32,752 nt of DNA, from assembly GCA_003266065.1 (NCBI GenBank), contig MUZY01000241.1, forward strand, positions 1,067 through 33,818, given 5' to 3'. The DNA comes from Methanosphaera sp. rholeuAM130 (GTDB lineage: Archaea > Methanobacteriota > Methanobacteria > Methanobacteriales > Methanobacteriaceae). Shown here one piece after another: positions 7,588 to 15,356 of this stretch (position 1 is its first letter; each line of letters starts with the position of its first letter). The notes under the pieces were generated by a model that was given only the letters and a program-made list of their open reading frames with translations, was not told where the DNA came from and made no database searches. The position numbers and the translations under genes were made by a program.

Positions 7588-8063
7588 AAAGTTCTTTAAA
7601 AGATTTAACGGTAAATGTTAAAAAATCAATAGATAGGGAATATGACAGTGAATTTAATGTAAATCAGGGATTTGATGATGATCAAAAAATGGTAAATGAT
7701 AATGTAATATCATCAATAGAAAATTCTTACTCTGAAGGAGAAGATGATGTTGTTATTGTACCTGAAGATGAAGAAATTGACTTAATTGTACCAGATAGGG
7801 GTACCAATATAGATACTATCCGTTTAATTAAGGTTAAATCCGTTTACACATTAAATGATGAACTAGAAAGAGTTAACAAGACAGGTGTGCCTGTAATAAT
7901 TGATTTTAAATATATTCAAGAGAGACGTTCATCTGAATTTGCTAAGTTAGGTTCAATGATTAAAGAATTTAAAGAGTCATCAGGAGCTCAAGTAGTATTG
8001 CTTGGAAGTACGAAGAACGTAATCTTGGTGGTTCCTAAGGATATTGTCTTATTAAAGAATTAA
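7584..8063 (+). CDS. sepF: Cell division protein SepF (archaeal FtsZ membrane anchor)
   Basis: This 159-residue protein is an archaeal SepF. Residues 1-15 (MKSSLKDLTVNVKKS) can form a short amphipathic membrane-targeting helix. An acidic disordered linker follows to about residue 70. The C-terminal ~85 residues form the SepF core, with VKSVYTLNDELERV, GVPVIIDFKYIQ, SEFAKLGSMI and GAQVVLLGSTKNVILVVP. In archaea such as Methanobrevibacter smithii SepF recruits FtsZ to the membrane at midcell. ATG overlaps the DUF1611 stop by four bases. ftsZ is not in this window. A CTCCCC-T5 terminator follows 17 bases after the stop. Confidence 0.88.
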   Translation: MKSSLKDLTVNVKKSIDREYDSEFNVNQGFDDDQKMVNDNVISSIENSYSEGEDDVVIVPEDEEIDLIVPDRGTNIDTIRLIKVKSVYTLNDELERVNKTGVPVIIDFKYIQERRSSEFAKLGSMIKEFKESSGAQVVLLGSTKNVILVVPKDIVLLKN

Positions 8064-8080
8064 ATAGGATAAATCACTTT

Positions 8081-8091
8081 CTCCCCTTTTT
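8081..8091 (+). terminator. CTCCCC-T5 terminator after sepF
   Basis: CTCCCCTTTTT begins 17 bases after the sepF stop. The same C-rich-then-T pattern occurs after three minus-strand genes in this window, which supports a termination role. Confidence 0.5.
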
Positions 8092-8199
8092 ACCAAATTC
8101 CTTTTTAGATGTGCGTTCATGTTATTTGAATCTTTAAGGGAGTTATTATTAATTTTTTATAAATAATTATTTTTTGGAAAACTAGCTTTTTATCGTTTT

Positions 8200-8234
8200 A
8201 AAAAAATTGTTATAAGTAATTAGAATTACTTATA
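8200..8234 (-). terminator. Hairpin plus T7 terminator spanning the tatD-like stop codon
   Basis: Bases 8211-8234 form a perfect inverted repeat with 11-bp arms (TATAAGTAATT / AATTACTTATA) around two bases. The tatD-like stop codon (8230-8232) lies inside it. On the minus strand the repeat is followed within five bases by T7 (8200-8206). This looks like a bacterial-type intrinsic terminator, or at least a 3'-end stabilising hairpin. A closely similar arrangement sits at the end of iorB. Confidence 0.6.
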
Positions 8235-8997
8235 TTGATTTCATGTTGTGGAAACTCATGAAATTTTTATACATAACCTTATCGATACTTTTTTTATCAT
8301 AATCGTTTATTTCCAATTCATGCTTCAGATTCGCTAAACTCATCGGATTCGATGGTGCATAACTCATGTCGCTGTCAACTACAAACTTGTCAAATCCATA
8401 TTCGTCAAATGCTTTTACCGTATCCTCAACACTCATTTTTAAAGGTTGGACAGTTATGGCCGGCGTGTAATCCTTATCGATTACTTTGTCCACAATTGAA
8501 AAGTCGACGTGATCTAACTGCACCAGTTTTGGATTGATGTTTTCATCAATCAGTTCAATTATCTTTTCGGTTACTTTTGCCTTATCTGTTCTGGGAGTGT
8601 GTACGATGACTCTATGATTGTACTCATCGGCCAGTTTCAGTTGCTTGATGAACACTTCCTGTTCCAGGCTGTTTGCCGTGTCCAATCCTATTTCACCGAT
8701 AGCTATGACATTCTCTTTGGACAAGTATTCCGGCAGTTTTTCAAGTACTTTTTCATAATCCGTTGGAATTGCACGTGGATGTATCCCCAATGCCATGAAA
8801 TATTTGATATTGTGCTGTTGGACACGCTTTTTTTCAACGTTCAATAATCTGTTAAAGTGTTCAAAGCATACATTTGATCTATTCATCTCCAAAGGATCAT
8901 AGGCACAGCTTACAACAGCTTTAACTCCTGCAATACTGATGTCTCTAAAATCCTCAACGGGTCTTGAATCGGAGTGCATGTGGGCATCGATAATCAT
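8230..8997 (-). CDS. TatD-like metal-dependent hydrolase
   Basis: This 255-residue TIM-barrel metallohydrolase of the TatD-related amidohydrolase superfamily has HXH (His6, His8 in DAHMHSD), GIHPRAIP, GEIGLD, VIVHTPR, LDHVD and a late VVDSD. These supply the metal ligands. TatD enzymes are nucleases in bacteria and eukaryotes; the archaeal subgroup is less characterised, so the substrate is uncertain. It is the last gene of the trmJ-dcd-glyS run, starting 5 bases after the glyS stop, so translation is probably coupled. The reading frame ends inside a perfect palindrome followed by oligo(T). Confidence 0.8.
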   Translation of the reverse strand: MIIDAHMHSDSRPVEDFRDISIAGVKAVVSCAYDPLEMNRSNVCFEHFNRLLNVEKKRVQQHNIKYFMALGIHPRAIPTDYEKVLEKLPEYLSKENVIAIGEIGLDTANSLEQEVFIKQLKLADEYNHRVIVHTPRTDKAKVTEKIIELIDENINPKLVQLDHVDFSIVDKVIDKDYTPAITVQPLKMSVEDTVKAFDEYGFDKFVVDSDMSYAPSNPMSLANLKHELEINDYDKKSIDKVMYKNFMSFHNMKSI

Positions 8998-9002
8998 GGT
9001 AT

Positions 9003-10745
9003 CTACTCTTCTATCTCATCGAATTCGATAAATCCATTAATCAGCTGGCTAATTATCATCGGTATGTTTCTTATGGATACCCTTTTTTGTTTGAACGTAT
9101 CCCTGTTTCGTATGGTTGCTTTTTTATCATCAACACTGTCATAGTCAACGGTTATGGCGTATGGAATACCAATCTCGTCTGCACGGGCATATCGTCTACC
9201 TATTGTGGCACTGGTATCAAATGTAGTGATGATATTGTTTTCTCTAAGGGTATTTTCTATATCCTGAGCTATTTCAATCTGTTTTTCTTTATTGACCAAT
9301 GGAAGAACGGCAACTTTAATAGGTGCTATCTTTGCAGGTATTTTAAGGTATTTTCTTATTTCACCTTCTTCATTGGTGTCCTCTGTATATGAATGTAAGA
9401 GGGTGGAGTATGTTATTCTGTCAATACCGTAGGACGGTTCTATGACGTGAGGTATTATTCTTTCTCCCTTTATTTTTTCCGTTGTCGTGTTGAAGCTTAC
9501 GTAACTTTCATCAATGGTGTATTCATTATCATCAATGTCAAATGTGTAGCTGCCATCTTCTTCAAATGATTTAAGGATAATTTCAGCATCGGTATTTTCT
9601 AAGATTTCTTTGGCCTTAGGTGAGTCCTTTTTAAATGTCGGACCGAATTTTTTCATATTGAATGAAGCTTTAGTTACGGTAACCTCTTTCGGTGTTTCAT
9701 ACTCCTTAAATACACTCAAATCTTCTTTGCTGTGTTTGATGTGTGACTGTAGGTCGAAGTCGGTTCTGTCGGCTATACCTATAATCTCAATCCATCCGTA
9801 TTGGTCTGTCTTTACCTCTGCATCCCAACAGTCTATGGCATAATGAGCCATTTCATCCGGCAAGTGTTGTCTGAATCTGATTGCTTCATCAGGTATTCCA
9901 AGGTCGCTTAAGAAGTTTTTGGCAATAACAATCTGGTAAATCAATGTTTGGCTGCTTACAATGTTTTTGTCAATGGCCTCATTGACAAGTACTTTGATAG
10001 GTTCCTCATTGTTGAGCTGTTGTTTCTGCCCGTATAATCTTAATTCGTAGTTTTTAATGTTGTCATAGTTTCTATGAGTCTTGTCGGATGGATCAACAAA
10101 TATTTCAGCTTCTGCCTGGGTAAATTCCCTTAATCTTATTACTCCCTGTCTTGGCGACAGTTCGTTTCTGTATGATTTTCCGAGTTGAACTATACCGAAT
10201 GGAAGTTTGTCCTTATAGAATCTGCTTATGCGTTTGAATGATATGAATATTCCCTGTGCAGTTTCCGGCCTCATATATCCTACCTGTTTTCCGCTTGCAC
10301 CTATTTGGGTTTTGAACATTAGGTTGTAGCTTCTAACGTCATCCAAATTTCCGCCGCATTCCGGACAGATGATGTTGTTGTCCTTTATTATTTGCGTCAA
10401 TGTTTCATCTGGCAATCCTTCAACTTCTTGGTCGATATTTTCTTCAATGATATGGTCTGCCCGGTATACCTCTTTACATTCAGTACATTGGGTCATCGGA
10501 TCGGTAAAGTTGTCGACGTGTCCTGATGCTTTAAGAGTCTCCTTTGGCATTACGGTAGGTGCTTCGATTTCAAAGAACCTTTCCCTGCTTACGTAGTATT
10601 CCCTCCATAAATTCATGATGTTCGTTTTCAAGAGACCTCCTACCGGTCCGTAATCATAAAAACCTGCAACACCTGAGTATATTTCAAATGAAGGGTATAA
10701 AATTCCCCGTTTTTTGGCTATACTCATCATTTCTTCATTTTGCAT
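9003..10745 (-). CDS. glyS: Glycyl-tRNA synthetase, archaeal/eukaryotic dimer type
   Basis: This 580-residue class II synthetase charges tRNA-Gly. Seen: GFYDYGPVG near residue 28, a zinc-binding pair CTEC (87-90) and CPEC (127-130), RPETAQGIF (159-167, motif 2 region), and the C-terminal anticodon-binding domain (APIKVAVLPLVN...; IGRRYARADEIGIPYAITVD). Length is typical of archaeal GlyRS. The start ATG overlaps the dcd stop by one base (TAATG) and follows AGGAGGT. It is the third gene of the four-gene minus-strand operon. Nothing is unusual. Confidence 0.97.
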   Translation of the reverse strand: MQNEEMMSIAKKRGILYPSFEIYSGVAGFYDYGPVGGLLKTNIMNLWREYYVSRERFFEIEAPTVMPKETLKASGHVDNFTDPMTQCTECKEVYRADHIIEENIDQEVEGLPDETLTQIIKDNNIICPECGGNLDDVRSYNLMFKTQIGASGKQVGYMRPETAQGIFISFKRISRFYKDKLPFGIVQLGKSYRNELSPRQGVIRLREFTQAEAEIFVDPSDKTHRNYDNIKNYELRLYGQKQQLNNEEPIKVLVNEAIDKNIVSSQTLIYQIVIAKNFLSDLGIPDEAIRFRQHLPDEMAHYAIDCWDAEVKTDQYGWIEIIGIADRTDFDLQSHIKHSKEDLSVFKEYETPKEVTVTKASFNMKKFGPTFKKDSPKAKEILENTDAEIILKSFEEDGSYTFDIDDNEYTIDESYVSFNTTTEKIKGERIIPHVIEPSYGIDRITYSTLLHSYTEDTNEEGEIRKYLKIPAKIAPIKVAVLPLVNKEKQIEIAQDIENTLRENNIITTFDTSATIGRRYARADEIGIPYAITVDYDSVDDKKATIRNRDTFKQKRVSIRNIPMIISQLINGFIEFDEIEE

Positions 10746-11335
10746 TATTTACCTCCTTTAATATCAAAATCTTGTTTAATTTTACTTACTTGTGGTCCTT
10801 TTTGACGCATATACTTGCTGTCTCTATCTTCATGTCCATATGGCTTTGCAGATGGTGACGTCATGGTTTCAAATACTATCTGACATACCCTTTGACCGGG
10901 ATATAATGCAACAGGCATCTTGCCTATATTGGATATTTCCAGTGTTATCCTTCCTTCAAAGCCGGGGTCGATGTATCCTGCCGTAACGTGCATTGTAATA
11001 CCGAGTCTGCCCATTGATGACCTGCCTTCTACACGTGCAACTATATCATCAGGAATCTTCACATATTCATAAGTCGTCGCAAGGGTAAATTCTCCCGGAT
11101 GAATTATGAAAGGTTCACCTTCTTCAACAGTCAACATATCCATGTATGACTCTAAATCCGTATTGTCAAACGGGTCGATGAAGGGTTTTGTAACAATTTT
11201 AAATCCCTTGAATTCATCGCCTAATCTTAAATCCACACTTGACGGCTGTATCTGCTTTTCATCTTCTATAGGGTCAATTACAATTTTACCATCATCTAAA
11301 TATTTCTTTATATCCACATCACTAAGTATTGCCAT
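10745..11335 (-). CDS. dcd: dCTP deaminase (possibly bifunctional with dUTPase)
   Basis: This 196-residue trimeric nucleotide hydrolase family protein converts dCTP to dUTP for thymidylate supply. The core motif EGRSSMGRLGITMHVTAG is at about 103-120, followed by GYIDPGFEGRITLE with the catalytic Glu133. QPSSVDLRLG (30-39) is the N-terminal family motif. In Methanocaldococcus jannaschii the relative is bifunctional and yields dUMP directly; whether this one does so cannot be settled by reading. The ATG follows GAGGAG, which overlaps the end of the upstream trmJ-like gene, 3 bases away. The stop overlaps the glyS start. Confidence 0.93.
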   Translation of the reverse strand: MAILSDVDIKKYLDDGKIVIDPIEDEKQIQPSSVDLRLGDEFKGFKIVTKPFIDPFDNTDLESYMDMLTVEEGEPFIIHPGEFTLATTYEYVKIPDDIVARVEGRSSMGRLGITMHVTAGYIDPGFEGRITLEISNIGKMPVALYPGQRVCQIVFETMTSPSAKPYGHEDRDSKYMRQKGPQVSKIKQDFDIKGGK

Positions 11336-11338
11336 TTT

Positions 11339-12052
11339 TTACTCCTCATTGTCCTTATTGATTCTTTGATTTATACGTTTTAATGTTCCACGTAATGTTT
11401 TTGCTTCTCTACCTGTGATAAATGATCTTCCAAGTATATGTTTTGCAATGTTTTTAACTATAACTTCCTTATGTTCGGGATAGTCTAGTTTTGATATGAT
11501 AGTATTCATCTGTGTCATCAGCACTTTTTTATCTTCTATCGTGGTAAAATCAATACTATCTACGGGATATTCTTTTTTATTCTTGAATATTTCATAAAAT
11601 ATGATAGAAGCAGCATGTGTGATATTCATAATGGGATATTCATCACTTGTCGGTATGCTTACTAGGATATCGCATAAATTTATTTCATCATTTGTAAGTC
11701 CATCACCTTCACGTCCGAATAATAATGCAATATTGCTGTTTATGTTAATGGTTTTTCCCAATTCCTCCGGAGTAATGGGCATTCTCTTGATGTTATGTTT
11801 ACCTCCAGGACTACCGCTGGTACCTATGACGCTTCCAATTTCCTTGTCTTCAATAAATTCATCTATTGAATCGTAAATCAAAGCATTCTCCACGATATCC
11901 TGTGCATGTACCGCTTGATAATATGAACTTTCATCAAGTTTGCATGGATTAATAAGTATCAAATCCTCAAAATCAAAGTTTTTCATACATCTTGCAAGAA
12001 AACCTATATTGCCCGGAGTTTTTGCTTCTACAAATACAGTATAAATTTTCAA
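11339..12052 (-). CDS. trmJ: TrmJ/TrmH-type SPOUT RNA 2'-O-methyltransferase
   Basis: This 237-residue SPOUT-class methyltransferase has the motifs TPGNIGFLARCMKNF (12-26), LLFGREGDGLTNDE (~109-122) and IPTSDEYPIMNITHAAS (~133-149), which form the knotted AdoMet site. The length and C-terminal helical domain fit archaeal TrmJ, which methylates the ribose of C32/U32 in tRNA. Another SpoU-type target is possible. It is the first gene of the trmJ-dcd-glyS-tatD run. TATA-like sequence lies upstream in the 139-base gap shared with the divergent DUF308 gene. Confidence 0.85.
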   Translation of the reverse strand: MKIYTVFVEAKTPGNIGFLARCMKNFDFEDLILINPCKLDESSYYQAVHAQDIVENALIYDSIDEFIEDKEIGSVIGTSGSPGGKHNIKRMPITPEELGKTININSNIALLFGREGDGLTNDEINLCDILVSIPTSDEYPIMNITHAASIIFYEIFKNKKEYPVDSIDFTTIEDKKVLMTQMNTIISKLDYPEHKEVIVKNIAKHILGRSFITGREAKTLRGTLKRINQRINKDNEE

Positions 12053-12191
12053 ATAGAATCACTATATGTATCTTTGTAGTATATTTTATTTATTCTTTGG
12101 CTATTGATATCATGTTTCAAAGTGGGAATAATAGTAATATTTTAATAATGATAATATTTAAAAATAAAAATAGGAAAGATGGAGGTTTATC

Positions 12192-12683
12192 ATGAATTTC
12201 AATGTTAAAAATTATTCGATAATAATGATAATATTGGGTATTATCACTATGGTATTTCCATTGGTGATTCCGACAACGGTAAGTATTATTTTCGGATTGT
12301 TCTTCATATTTGTAGCTTTGTTATTTCTACTCTTTGCTTATCAGCGATATGATTTCCAGAGAAATTCGGCTATTTTCAATATAATAGTAGCGATAATTTT
12401 TATTATGATTGGGATATATCTGATGCTAAATCCGGATATAATCATAATGATGTTTAAGATACTTCTATATGCGATGGCAATTATTTTAATTGTATCTGGT
12501 GTATATTCAATAATATCTGGAGTATTTAGGTCATTTACCCTATGGGGTATTGTAAATATTGTATTTGGTGTAATATCTCTAATCATGGCTTATTTATTTG
12601 CCAATCCTAATTATTTGGGAATAGTAGTGGGGTTATGGTTCTTGATTTGTGGAATATTGTCATTGTTTGATGATGATGAATAG
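12192..12683 (+). CDS. DUF308 / HdeD-like membrane protein
   Basis: This 163-residue, very hydrophobic protein has about six membrane helices arranged as helical hairpins, with the repeated pattern of a helix, a short NP turn (LNPDII; ANPNYLG) and the next helix. This is typical of the DUF308 (HdeD-like) family, whose role in archaea is unknown; E. coli HdeD is linked to acid tolerance. A strong GGAGG precedes the ATG. The DUF74/YbjQ gene follows after 33 bases in the same direction, likely the same transcript, with a T7 tract in the gap. Confidence 0.75.
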   Translation: MNFNVKNYSIIMIILGIITMVFPLVIPTTVSIIFGLFFIFVALLFLLFAYQRYDFQRNSAIFNIIVAIIFIMIGIYLMLNPDIIIMMFKILLYAMAIILIVSGVYSIISGVFRSFTLWGIVNIVFGVISLIMAYLFANPNYLGIVVGLWFLICGILSLFDDDE

Positions 12684-12716
12684 TTATTCCATAATTATTT
12701 TTTTGGGAGGTTATTT

Positions 12717-13037
12717 ATGTTAATCGTAACGACACCTTCGATAGAAGGAAAAGACGTTAAACAATACTTGGGTATTGTTAGCGGTGAAGGTTTAATAGGT
12801 GCAAATGTCTATAAGGATATCTTTTCAGGAGTACGTGACGTGGTTGGCGGCAGAACGTCCACATATGAAGATCAGCTTAAAAAAGCAAGAGAACTGGCAT
12901 TGCAGAGTATGATTGAAAAGGCTGAAGAGTTAGAGGCAAATGCGATATTGAATGTTCGTGTAAAATACAGTAACTTGGGTGGTACTATGGGAAACACGAT
13001 TCTTGTCAGCATAACTGGAACCGCCGTAAAATATTAA
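12717..13037 (+). CDS. YbjQ / UPF0145 (DUF74) family protein
   Basis: This 106-residue protein belongs to the YbjQ (UPF0145, putative heavy-metal-binding) family: the N-terminal TTPSIEGKDVKQYLGIVSGE, then DVVGGRTSTYEDQLKKAR and LGGTMGNTILVSITGTAV are all family-typical. Members form pentamers in crystals; the biological role is not known. The start follows GGGAGG. It is probably cotranscribed with the DUF308 gene. Confidence 0.88.
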   Translation: MLIVTTPSIEGKDVKQYLGIVSGEGLIGANVYKDIFSGVRDVVGGRTSTYEDQLKKARELALQSMIEKAEELEANAILNVRVKYSNLGGTMGNTILVSITGTAVKY

Positions 13038-13363
13038 TTTTAATATTTTTATCCTTCTAGCCACCTTTATCATTGATTTTAACGGGTTAAGATACTAAAG
13101 AGACTTTTTTTCATGTTATGCTGTTTTATAGACTCGTATCATCCTCTATTTTTAAAAATATTTTTCACGTGGTTGATTGTTTTTCATTTTTCAATATTTT
13201 TTTATGTCACGTTGTTCACCCTCTTTATATTAGAAAATGCTATTAAAATAATGAAAGATTATTTATCATACATTAATATAATCGTGTTCAAACTCATTTA
13301 TATTGAATTGCTTTATCAATATCCAATAACTCATTTTTAACATGTATATGTGGTTGGAGGGAT

Positions 13364-13498
13364 ATGGAAGAAAAAAATGTATTGATGCAATATCTCATTT
13401 TTGGTTATGAACGCGTTTTTTTACGACTTCACACAGTCAATAATCGAAAAAATAATATAAAAAAAGGGGGAGTTGATTTGAAAATGCTTTTTAAGTAA
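13364..13498 (+). CDS. Candidate 44-residue small protein
   Basis: An ATG at 13364 is preceded by TTGGAGGGAT, one of the better ribosome binding sites in the window, and opens a 44-codon frame ending in TAA. The product is basic (RKNNIKKGG, RVFLRLH) with no membrane segment or motif that I recognise. The 3' part overlaps, on the other strand, the C-rich/oligo(T) terminator of tfrB, and no clear TATA box precedes it. It could be a real small protein, or a chance frame behind a purine-rich stretch. Confidence 0.3.
   Translation: MEEKNVLMQYLIFGYERVFLRLHTVNNRKNNIKKGGVDLKMLFK
13459..13475 (-). terminator. CTCCCCC-T7 terminator after tfrB
   Basis: On the minus strand CAACTCCCCCTTTTTTT lies about 85 bases beyond the tfrB stop. 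It matches the CTCCC-oligo(T) pattern after three other genes in this window. Confidence 0.5.
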
Positions 13499-13558
13499 TT
13501 TAAAGTCAATGTTTGTCTTTTGTGTGGTGTAATGATAGTGTTATCATATTGGATTTGT

Positions 13559-15052
13559 CTATTCATATGCCTTGTTAAGCAATTCCATGATATTTATCAC
13601 TGATGTTTTGGAGCCTTTCTTCTTGAGCGAATCGCCAATGTTGTATTCGCAGAATGGACATATCGTTACCACATAATCAACGTCCAGCTTGTCAATCATA
13701 TCGACTTTTTCATCGGCCAAAGCCTCGGCTATCTCAGGTTTTCCTGATTTTACTCCACCACCTGCTCCACAGCATTGATCTGGCTTTTCCATTTCAATGA
13801 ATTCGACGCCTTTAAGTGATTTGAGTATGTTTCTTGGTTCTTCGCTAATGTTCTGGCTTCTTACAAGGTGGCATGGATCATGATATGTTACTTTCAAGTC
13901 AAGTTCGTTCATGTCATCAGGATTGAGCTTGTCCTGCAGAAATTCACTGATATCCATGACATTCAATTGCACACCGTACTCAGGATAATTGTTTTTGAGT
14001 GTTGCCCCGCAGCCGGCACATACTGTAATGACTGTATCGTAATCCTTGAAGACTTCATAGTTTTTATCCACCAGTTCCGGCATGATGTCAACTTGTCCTG
14101 TTCTTAAAAGAGGTGAACCACAGCAAACCTGTCCTTCAGGTATGTCCACTTCAATTTTCAGTTTGTCAAATAGCTCTACCAGATATTCGGCTATCCAAGG
14201 TAGTTTGTAGTCTATCATGCATCCTGTAAAGAATGCAACTTTGGCTTTTCTGTCTTTGTGTTCTTCATGATACTTTTTGATGAATCCTTCAGGATAATCA
14301 CTGTTTTCATCGGGTTTTACTGTACGATTCGTTTGCATGACTGATTCTCTTATCAGCTTATGTGGTGCCAGCGGTCCCTCGTTTTGGTTAAATATCTTTG
14401 CCCGCATTAATTCTATGGCCTTTCCGTAGATGTCTATTTCTTTTGGACATGTCTTGGTACATTGTCCACATGATGTACAGCAGTATAACCCTGAATTTAT
14501 GATGTCCTCGTTTCTGGACGTGTCATCCCTTGGATCAAATGATATGTCCGCAAGGTTTCTCATGAAGTACGGTCCGACAAAGTCTTCCGTTTTCTTAAGT
14601 ACAGGACACATTGATAAACATGAATAACATCCTATGCAACTTCTTAATTTGTCGGACAATTCAAACTCTTCAGGCTTTATTACCTCTGGATCTTGGTTAC
14701 ATTCATCACTTTCAGAGCCTATGTACAGATTCAAATCACGAACTTCTTCGGAGAAAGGTTTTCTGTCCACTATCAAATCCTTTATTATGTTAAAATCCAG
14801 TGCTTCCAAGGTATCATTATTCTGTATTTCCGCTTTACATGCAAGTACAGCTTTACCATTTACCTTTATTGCACATGATCCACATTGACCTGCTCTACAT
14901 GAGTATCTGTAGGCAATATTTGCATCATATTTTTTATTAATCTGGTTTAATGCATCAAGCACCTTCATTTTTGGCGTTTTTTCTATTTCATATGATTCTG
15001 TATAATGTAAATCTTCTACGGGATCATATCTTTTAACATTAACTTTAATCAT
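13559..15052 (-). CDS. tfrB: CoM/CoB-dependent fumarate reductase (thiol:fumarate reductase) subunit B
   Basis: This 497-residue protein has a three-part layout. An N-terminal [2Fe-2S] domain carries Cys52, Cys57, Cys60 and Cys72. Two [4Fe-4S] motifs follow (CIGCYSCLSMCP and CCTSCGQCTKTCP). The C-terminal half has two CCG domains (VCCGSPL, CAGCGATLKN, QCCGAGGG) of the kind that bind the disulfide-reductase cluster in HdrB. This fusion is TfrB, which oxidises CoM-SH and CoB-SH to the heterodisulfide; TfrA reduces fumarate to succinate for biosynthesis. tfrA is not adjacent, and the two genes are also separate in Methanothermobacter. A stand-alone succinate dehydrogenase B/HdrB fusion is the only alternative. 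Confidence 0.92.
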   Translation of the reverse strand: MIKVNVKRYDPVEDLHYTESYEIEKTPKMKVLDALNQINKKYDANIAYRYSCRAGQCGSCAIKVNGKAVLACKAEIQNNDTLEALDFNIIKDLIVDRKPFSEEVRDLNLYIGSESDECNQDPEVIKPEEFELSDKLRSCIGCYSCLSMCPVLKKTEDFVGPYFMRNLADISFDPRDDTSRNEDIINSGLYCCTSCGQCTKTCPKEIDIYGKAIELMRAKIFNQNEGPLAPHKLIRESVMQTNRTVKPDENSDYPEGFIKKYHEEHKDRKAKVAFFTGCMIDYKLPWIAEYLVELFDKLKIEVDIPEGQVCCGSPLLRTGQVDIMPELVDKNYEVFKDYDTVITVCAGCGATLKNNYPEYGVQLNVMDISEFLQDKLNPDDMNELDLKVTYHDPCHLVRSQNISEEPRNILKSLKGVEFIEMEKPDQCCGAGGGVKSGKPEIAEALADEKVDMIDKLDVDYVVTICPFCEYNIGDSLKKKGSKTSVINIMELLNKAYE

Positions 15053-15232
15053 TTAATATCAATACCCCTTGTTGAAAAACATTTAATATAAACAGTTATC
15101 TAAAATGTATATCTGCAATTAATCTAAGCTACGATATTCATAGTTTCTATTTCATTAGAAATATATTTTTTGACTAAGTATTCTTATTGGCAAGAAGAAT
15201 CCAAATTATGTATCATTGCTAAAAAAATAATC

Positions 15233-15248
15233 TTAATGTGTACATTAA
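15233..15248. promoter_or_regulatory. Dyad containing the TrpY box TGTACA, upstream of iorA
   Basis: TTAATGTGTACATTAA has perfect 7-bp arms around GT and contains TGTACA, the hexamer named as the TRP box bound by the tryptophan regulator TrpY in Methanothermobacter. It ends 15 bases before the likely iorA TATA box. The hexamer's own symmetry axis is one base off the axis of the longer dyad. Since IorAB handles aryl pyruvates and arylacetyl-CoA, tryptophan-responsive control would make sense. TrpY binding here is inference. Confidence 0.4.
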
Positions 15249-15263
15249 CTTAAATATTTCATC

Positions 15264-15273
15264 ATATATAAAT
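15264..15273 (+). promoter_or_regulatory. Candidate TATA box of iorAB
   Basis: ATATATAAAT lies about 90 bases before the iorA ATG. A TSS near 15298 would leave a leader of about 60 bases, with AAGGAG just before the start codon. Pattern-based. Confidence 0.4.
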
Positions 15274-15356
15274 ATACATATAGAGTAATGTTAAATTGTT
15301 ACTATTTTTCTTTTGATAATTATGATTTTTTTTAATTATTTATAAGGAGTTATAAA

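Larger units (their letters stand above)
13038..13558. other. 521-base gap between the YbjQ gene and tfrB
   Basis: A T-rich stretch follows the YbjQ gene (T runs near 13043, 13104 and 13196), as expected for termination. A 75-codon frame at 13113-13340 lacks a Shine-Dalgarno, and its hydrophobic product follows from the T-rich composition. A short frame with a good Shine-Dalgarno lies at 13364-13498, and the tfrB oligo(T) terminator lies on the other strand at 13459-13475. Nothing else is seen. Confidence 0.6.
15053..15356. other. 304-base divergent gap between tfrB and iorA
   Basis: This gap should hold promoters for both genes. The iorA side shows a TATA-like stretch at 15264-15273 and a dyad at 15233-15248. 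The tfrB side is AT-rich without a single clear TATA candidate. No small gene or RNA structure was seen. Confidence 0.5.

Noticed and set aside
13113..13340. 75-codon hydrophobic frame after the YbjQ gene
   Set aside because: No ribosome binding site; the hydrophobic product follows from T-rich spacer DNA.
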